A stretch of DNA of 64,000 nucleotides from Bedellia somnulentella (taxonomy: Eukaryota > Arthropoda > Insecta > Lepidoptera > Bedelliidae): positions 7,998,001 through 8,062,000 of the forward strand of contig OY755177.1 of NCBI GenBank assembly GCA_963576735.1, in the 5' to 3' direction. A program made the position numbers and the translations under genes. A model generated the notes under the pieces. It did not search any database and had not been told where the DNA came from. It saw only the letters and a list, made by a program, of their open reading frames with translations. Shown in pieces: positions 58,151-64,000 of the stretch (positions are counted from its first letter, which is position 1; each line of letters opens with the position of its first letter).

Positions 58151-61100
58151 GGCTCGAGTTATAGGTTAGGTATTGTTCGGGTAAGCATTAATTTATTTAT
58201 ACATAAAATTAAACAAGACAATGTCAGTAACAGTAACAGCTTTGCTGTCTGTCCGCGGATTTTAGCACCAATGTTTTTTGTGATTAAAAACGTCGTAATA
58301 ATCCAATGAGATGACTAAGATATTATATGGCCCGTGATTACGTATTCCTTAATTCCGTATACAATTTCCATTCAAAACGAAGCAACTCTGACCAACACTG
58401 ACTCAACAGCTGACGTGACTTATAGCTCTCTTTTAACTTTTTTATTCAGAAGAAATATGCTTTTTGACTGCATGGATTGATTTACACGTAGTTTTGGTAG
58501 CGCAGGCGCATGACATGATCGTACAGCTCAGAACGGCCACACAGAATCGCAAATATCGCGACCTAGTTAGCCGCGTGCTGCTCAGCCCCTCGCCCCCTGC
58601 CGCACACACCCGCGCGCTCATTAAAAATAGATTCTGATCGAAAAATTAACACCAGCTTTGTCACATCACATAGCTGAAGATGCAGAGGTCATCACTCGGA
58701 TATATTTAGCTCTGGATTCTGATACAGCGCAGCTTTTATTTATAAGGTCAACATATTTGTAGACCCAGTTAAATGTGCAGCTATAACAGATGATGCCTGA
58801 ATGCAATCCTTAAATTTATTGTACATCTTTAACTCCACGATAAATTAAATAGTTTATACTCTTACTAATTAGATACGGCAAAATACAAGATAATCCGATT
58901 TTTATAGAATAGAATAACACAATGATAGTAACATTGTGTATAATTTGTGTAATCGATAGTCTTGGCGTTGGCACGCAGGGAATACAACAGAAACACAACG
59001 CGAATATTAGATGAAAATAAAAATAAAGGCCTACGATAAGATAATATATACAAGAATATTTATTAAATTAACGGGATTTTCGTTTGACGGTTAAGTTATT
59101 ATAATATACTACAACACATTCTGACTCTCCACGGGGTTATTTATTTATATTGCCCATATGCAGATGCTGAAATCTTTCGATTAGGCCTCGACTCCATCTC
59201 TATCTCTATATATGAGTCAGTCAACGTGGCCCTAACAACGAGTTTCCGCCTGTTCCGCCGCTTCAACACAGCAAAACAGAAGGTCATGTATTCCATTGTA
59301 AAGGTGCTATCAAAATATAGTCAAGAGAAGATTATTTACAATATTCACATAAAGTTCAATATTAGTATCTCTTTTTCAATCATGATAGTCAACTGAATCA
59401 TTAATCAATCTTATCTTATAGTCCAATATTTGTTAATTCAAGACAAGAAGGCCATAGGTACTTTATTCTTTTCCGGGTGGTGACACAGTAGTTAGTTATT
59501 TCTCGCGGACATGCCTAGTTTTACGAAATGTAACAATTCTGATATTAAGGTAATAACTTCGCAACCTCTTATTCAGGGTACCAACTTTATTCCTTGACGT
59601 GAGAGGGCCAGCTGAATTGACGACCGGCCCATATGATCGGGAACTCTTTCAAATGACTGAGTTAAAACTTATTTACATATTTGGATAATCTCACTGTAAC
59701 CAGCTGTGATTTCAGAATATAACTGAAGGCCAGTAAACTCTCCCCAACAATACCCACCGGAAGTCAAGGCGTAATTAACTACCTAAGAACATCTGTACGG
59801 TACTTATAACATAACTTTTTACAATCTTATACTAAAAGTAAAATTTATCATTGAGTGAGATTACATAAATCGCTGAAAACTGAATGAAATAGATGTAAAA
59901 TCAATGTGGAAATATTTTCTATTGTTATATTTATTATAAAGCGATTGTCTTCGCGAATCTTTTTGTATTTTACAATAGTTTCACTGATGTATATACGAGA
60001 CGCACCAATTGACGAAGCATTGCTGGCTCTGCTGACCGTCAGCTAACGGTACTTGCACTTAGCTTTAAAACTACCTTTATCTTAGGCGCAGTCGTGCGCG
60101 AATAGTATGTTTCAGGGGAAAGAAAACTTCATCGATTAACAAAGTTTTGCCGTCGATTTTTTTAACACGTAGGTAGGCGATAACGTTGTAGGAGTAACCT
60201 ACCTTGTGCGAGTCAGAGACGGACGACAACGCCTCACGCCAGTTCAGGTACGAAGACGTCGCTCACCAAGTATTCCAATTGAACGTCACAAACTTGGCAA
60301 AATATATCAACTTAGTTTATGTGCAATCCAAAATGTGTTTCCGGAGACGCTCCATACTCTCACAAGAGTTTTAAAAGCACTAGAACACACGAATTTGAAT
60401 ACGAAGAAAATAATTCCCGATTGTCGGTAATACGACCGATCAGTCGGGCAGAATTTCGTCGACTGATTTCGGTAGATTGAAACAACCAATCAGAAAGCTG
60501 AATTTTCTTTGTCATGGGTTACGCGCGGGGTGAAGAGGCAGCACAATCGGCTAGCTTTTTCTTATCCGTGGGTTAACGCATAACATATCTCTTTCCCACA
60601 AGTTGCGGGAGTCGCAGGCACGGCAGCCAAGTTGTTCTGCGAAGGGGCAAGCGACCCAACACACACAAGCACACTATTGCGGACTCGACAGCACACATAT
60701 ACACTGCACAACGGCACGCAAGCCAGATAATACCAGTATAAACTGAGCTGTTTTTTTAATACCAAAGATACTATAAAATAAGCTCAATGTGAACTGGATA
60801 TTTAAGCGTGATTTGCTGTCGTCTATACGATGTTGGAAAAGATTATGGGAAGTATTTCCATCAAGATTCAGCTGTTTTGAGAAAGACCCAACTTTATACT
60901 CAAATAGGCTGATTTTGCTGATCATCGATAAAATGTACCAAAGTTAATTTTGTTCATATTATTTTTCAAACTACAGTTAGTTTAACAAATTACACAATTT
61001 ATCACTGACTAACACATAGTATTATATTATCTGTGCTAACACACAAGACATTCTTGTATGTTCTTAATAATATAATACTTACGAATAAAGTGCAACACTA

Positions 61101-61191
61101 AATCCCAAGGTAAATAGGTTTTTTCACAGCTTTTGAAGTTCAGTGGAGACAACATACATTAGTATAATAAATAATAAGTGACACAAATTGC
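58151..61191. other. non-coding DNA with one GC island (58560-58625)
   Basis: Island: AGCCCCTCGCCCCCTGCCGC. A GC-richer patch at 60190-60300 carries a donor-like CAG|GTACGA (60247). No coding exon can be assigned. Confidence 0.35.
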
Positions 61192-61292
61192 CACATCCTA
61201 CAAAAACGACTTAAAAGGCCCCAAAACCCACACTCATCTTTTACGACACCCATGGGTTAGTGCTTTGCCAAGCCTACACTACACAGCTATTT
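61192..61292 (-). repeat. dispersed repeat B fragment
   Basis: TTTTACGACACCCATGGGTT and CCTACACTACACAGC blocks. Confidence 0.65.
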
Positions 61293-62476
61293 AGGTATAC
61301 CCAAATTATACGGGAGTATAATTTGACCAAATTCAAACAAACAAGAAGCACAACATTGTGTATTGTAAAATTACTTTCCTTATGAGTATGGTCAACGAGT
61401 GGCACACAAATATCCTCCCATGGTGATAGCCAACAAAAACGAAACAGGGGAATTAAAGTATACCACATCTTACGAATCTATAATCGAGATACCAAGGGCT
61501 TTAAAGAACGAAAGTTGCTTCCTTCTTCCCAATGCCATACAATACGTGATCGTAGACAGGAACTTAGAAAGGCACTGCACTGAGTAGCTGCAGTTGACTA
61601 GGAAATAATGGGGATCCCTTTCGCTAGTTTGGATATCACATTAGAAAATAAAATAACTTCCTTTTACTTACTTATACTCACGCCCATTATTCCCATTGGG
61701 GTAGGCAGAGACTATCGATCGCCACTTAGTACGATCTTTACAAACCTCTCTTGCTTCCCATACATTAACTAAAACTTCCTTAAAAAAATTAAAACTTTCT
61801 TTTATTCAATCAAATCAAACAAACATTTTTTTTAATATTTTAACGTATAGATAGATCGATACAACTCATCTCATTCTCTATGGTTTGTTCTCCCCTGTTA
61901 AGTGTTAGCAATTCAGACGGAATGTGTGCTTAGAAAACCACGTGGCAAAAGTTCGCAAATTCACGTGTCACAGTGTTTGTCACCAAACTCCTCAGCGGAT
62001 TAGCCGATTTCAATTAAATTTTGCATACACATTCGTTAGGTCTGAGAATAGGTTTTTAATTTAACTATTTTTATTTATACCTAAGTAATAGGGGTTGTCC
62101 ATCCCGAACATTTTATTTGTATTTTATAGACTTGAAATTCCCTAGAAATTATTCATATATCAAAACAACGTTTGCCGAGTCAGCTAATGTATTATAGAAA
62201 CTATTAGCTCAATGATACACGGCTTTAAAGGATACACGGGGCGTTTTGTTATGTTATTTTTATTTTTACGATTGATAAATTATTTTCTATGGCTAAAACA
62301 AACAAAATATTAAATGTAATGTAGCGAAAACTTTATTTTATTTTATTATATCGCTATACTTTCTCTTTTGGTTATTGATAGAATAATATTTTAAAAAGAA
62401 ATCTGTAACCAACTGCTTATAAGGCAATTAGATTTTAATTATTTCTTATATAAATATTTGTACTATATAACAATAG
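61293..62476. other. non-coding DNA with repeat fragments
   Basis: 61675-61745 (CCCATTGGGGTAGGCAGAG) resembles a common lepidopteran repeat, as does 61990-62050 (CGGATTAGCCGATTTCAATT). The 62-residue frame at 61399-61587 has no known domain. Confidence 0.4.
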
Positions 62477-62705
62477 AATTGGCCTAGACCTCGTTTATCT
62501 CAATCAAAATAATCATGTTTTTTTTTTATTTCAGCTGAGGCTAAGAACCCCATTATACTTTCTCAGTTTGATCTAGGCAGCGACACTTACTGAAAATTAC
62601 AATATTTAAGATAAGCATTCCATAGGCAAAGTTGTTTAGTTTGATGTCTTTAATCGATTTAAAATATAAAAAGGGTAAGTTCTAAAAACGAGGTCTAGGC
62701 CAATT
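62477..62705. mobile_element. 229-bp MITE
   Basis: AATTGGCCTAGACCTCGTTT at the left and its exact inverse at 62686-62705. Target duplication not clear. It contains a convincing 3' splice-site look-alike (TTTTTATTTCAG at 62534) followed by 18 open codons and TGA, probably a remnant of a parent transposon. Confidence 0.85.
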
Positions 62706-63085
62706 GGTAAATCCTTTATCTTAGTTAGAAATGTTGGTCAAACTTAAATCGTTGTACATGTTCGATGTGATGTGATGTGAATGTGACAAATCGTGCCATT
62801 CGAGTAAGCTGCGCGTGGAGCGGCCATGGTGCGGCGAATGACGCTGGGAGCACACATTCTTGAGCCAACACGTGAGAGCTCCGCGATAACACGCGAATTA
62901 CTTGCACCTGACACCATTCTTTCCAATATAACGAGGGGCATGCCAATAGAAGTTAGATACTCTTTTCTCATCTAATTGACACTGACAAGCTATACACCAT
63001 CTTATAGGCTGGTTTTCTATTGACATATTTGAGTATAGAACCCGATATGATTTTCCGAGAATCTGGCGGGAATTCACTTGCAACA

Positions 63086-64000
63086 ATGGAGCTCAGTCCA
63101 CGTGATTTTCGCGCCATGATTTATTATGACTTTAAAAAAAGTTTAAAGCCTCAAGAATGTTTTGAACTTTTGGCTTCTACTTTTAGTGAGTCTGCTTGTT
63201 CCCGAGCAACAGGTTTCAATTGGTTTGCTGAATTTAAAAGAGGACGGGGATGTCTCGAAGATGAAGCGAAGACAGGACGGCCGCCAACCGCGGTCACGCA
63301 AGAAAACGTTCGTGCAGTCGAAAAACTTATTCGCGAAAACCGACGAATTACTTATGTAGAGCTAGAGCGAGAACTAGGAACTGGATCAGCAGCAATGCAA
63401 ACCATAATTCACGACCACCTTTCTCTTCGTAAACGTTGTTCGAGATGGGTGCCGCACAAACTTACCGATGAGCAGAAAGACCGTCGGGTGGATTGGTGCC
63501 TATTCATGATAGATAAATTCAACGGGGGCGAGAAAAAAAACGTATATGATATACTGACTGGTGACGAAACATGGCTATATAACTATGATCCCGAATCAAA
63601 GCGACATTCGACTGTATGGTGTTTGAAGACGAGCCAACTCCAACGAAATGTCGCCGTGCACGAAGCACCCAGAAACAAAATGGCCGCCTCGTTTTTCTGC
63701 AAAACGGGTCATATTGCTACTGTTGTGCTAGAGTATGAAAAAACGGTGAACTCCGAATGGTATGTGACAGTTTGTGCTCCAACAGTAATATCAGCTTGGT
63801 GTGACAAGCGACCGAAGTCAGGAATTGTTTCCAAAAATCAAAGAAAAACTAAAGGGGAAGAGCTTTGAAAGCAAAGAAGATGCGCTGGTTGCCAATAATT
63901 TCGAGATTTCTGAGCTATCTAAAGAAAAGTGGTCACAGGTATTTTCCAATTGGTTCAGATGTATGGAAAACTGTATAAGTGCTCAGGATGAATACTTTGA
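63086..64000 (+). pseudogene. mariner transposase, internally deleted and cut by the window end
   Basis: ATG at 63086 (MELSPRDFRAMIYYDFKKSL) fits the mariner start better than the longer frame from 63020. N-terminal helix-turn-helix region, FNWFAEFKRGRG, WVPHKLTDEQK and the catalytic TGDETWLYNYDPESK (first Asp) are all present. At about 63810-63820 the frame jumps from DKRPKSG to an LFPKIKEKLKGKSF sequence in the +1 frame, which normally lies well downstream. The HDNA segment (second Asp) and SPDL segment (third Asp) are therefore gone. The C-terminal part (WSQVFSNWF, DEYF) runs to the window edge. It cannot make active transposase. The 5' terminal repeat was not identified. Confidence 0.9.

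Noticed and set aside
62536..62588. Terminal coding exon of a host gene
   Set aside because: Acceptor and codons look real, but the piece lies wholly inside a MITE with perfect inverted ends, so a transposon origin is more likely.
1..64000. CRISPR arrays, operons or other prokaryotic features
   Set aside because: No spaced direct-repeat array; introns, SINEs and LTR elements show eukaryotic nuclear DNA.

Overview
This is eukaryotic, AT-rich DNA from an insect, most likely a moth or butterfly (Lepidoptera). I base that on GT-AG introns, tRNA-derived SINEs with a (TTATG)n tail, a dispersed repeat that opens GTGTAGTGTCGGCTTAGAAT and ends in (TATG)n, and another bounded by AACCGACTTC and its inverse. 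I recognise these as typical lepidopteran repeats from general knowledge, not from a search. The species cannot be named.

Layout. 1-10.8 kb: decayed transposon sequence (a gag relic, two SINEs, a THAP-domain transposase relic, two inverted copies of one MITE, a fold-back hairpin element). 10.94-19.44 kb: a complete env-bearing Ty3/gypsy element (errantivirus-like endogenous retrovirus) with identical 258-bp LTRs, a GTAC target duplication and intact gag, pol and env frames, inserted into an older SINE whose own target duplication still brackets everything. 21.7-30.0 kb: the only host gene that can be assembled, a five-exon minus-strand gene for a BCOR-like corepressor (long disordered region with a CtBP motif, three ankyrin repeats, PUFD-type C-terminus). 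32.2-36.9 kb: a second LTR element with 378-bp LTRs, a CTAG target duplication and almost no coding capacity (LARD-like). 37-63 kb: gene-poor DNA with dispersed repeats, several GC-rich islands, a SINE rearranged by apparent twin priming, and a tRNA-like sequence split by a small inverted-repeat element. 63.1 kb to the end: a mariner transposase gene with an internal deletion.

How the parts work. In the endogenous retrovirus, Gag ends exactly behind a -1 slippery heptamer followed by a 7-bp stem-loop, so Pol should be made by frameshifting. Env has no start codon in its own exon; a short hydrophobic leader exon in the 5' leader can be joined to it in the correct phase by splicing. The host gene should encode a PRC1.1-type Polycomb corepressor subunit. 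The best leads are the retroviral expression layout, the LARD-like element, the twin-primed SINE, the interrupted tRNA-like gene and a duplicated BCOR exon segment that differs from its parent almost only at synonymous sites.
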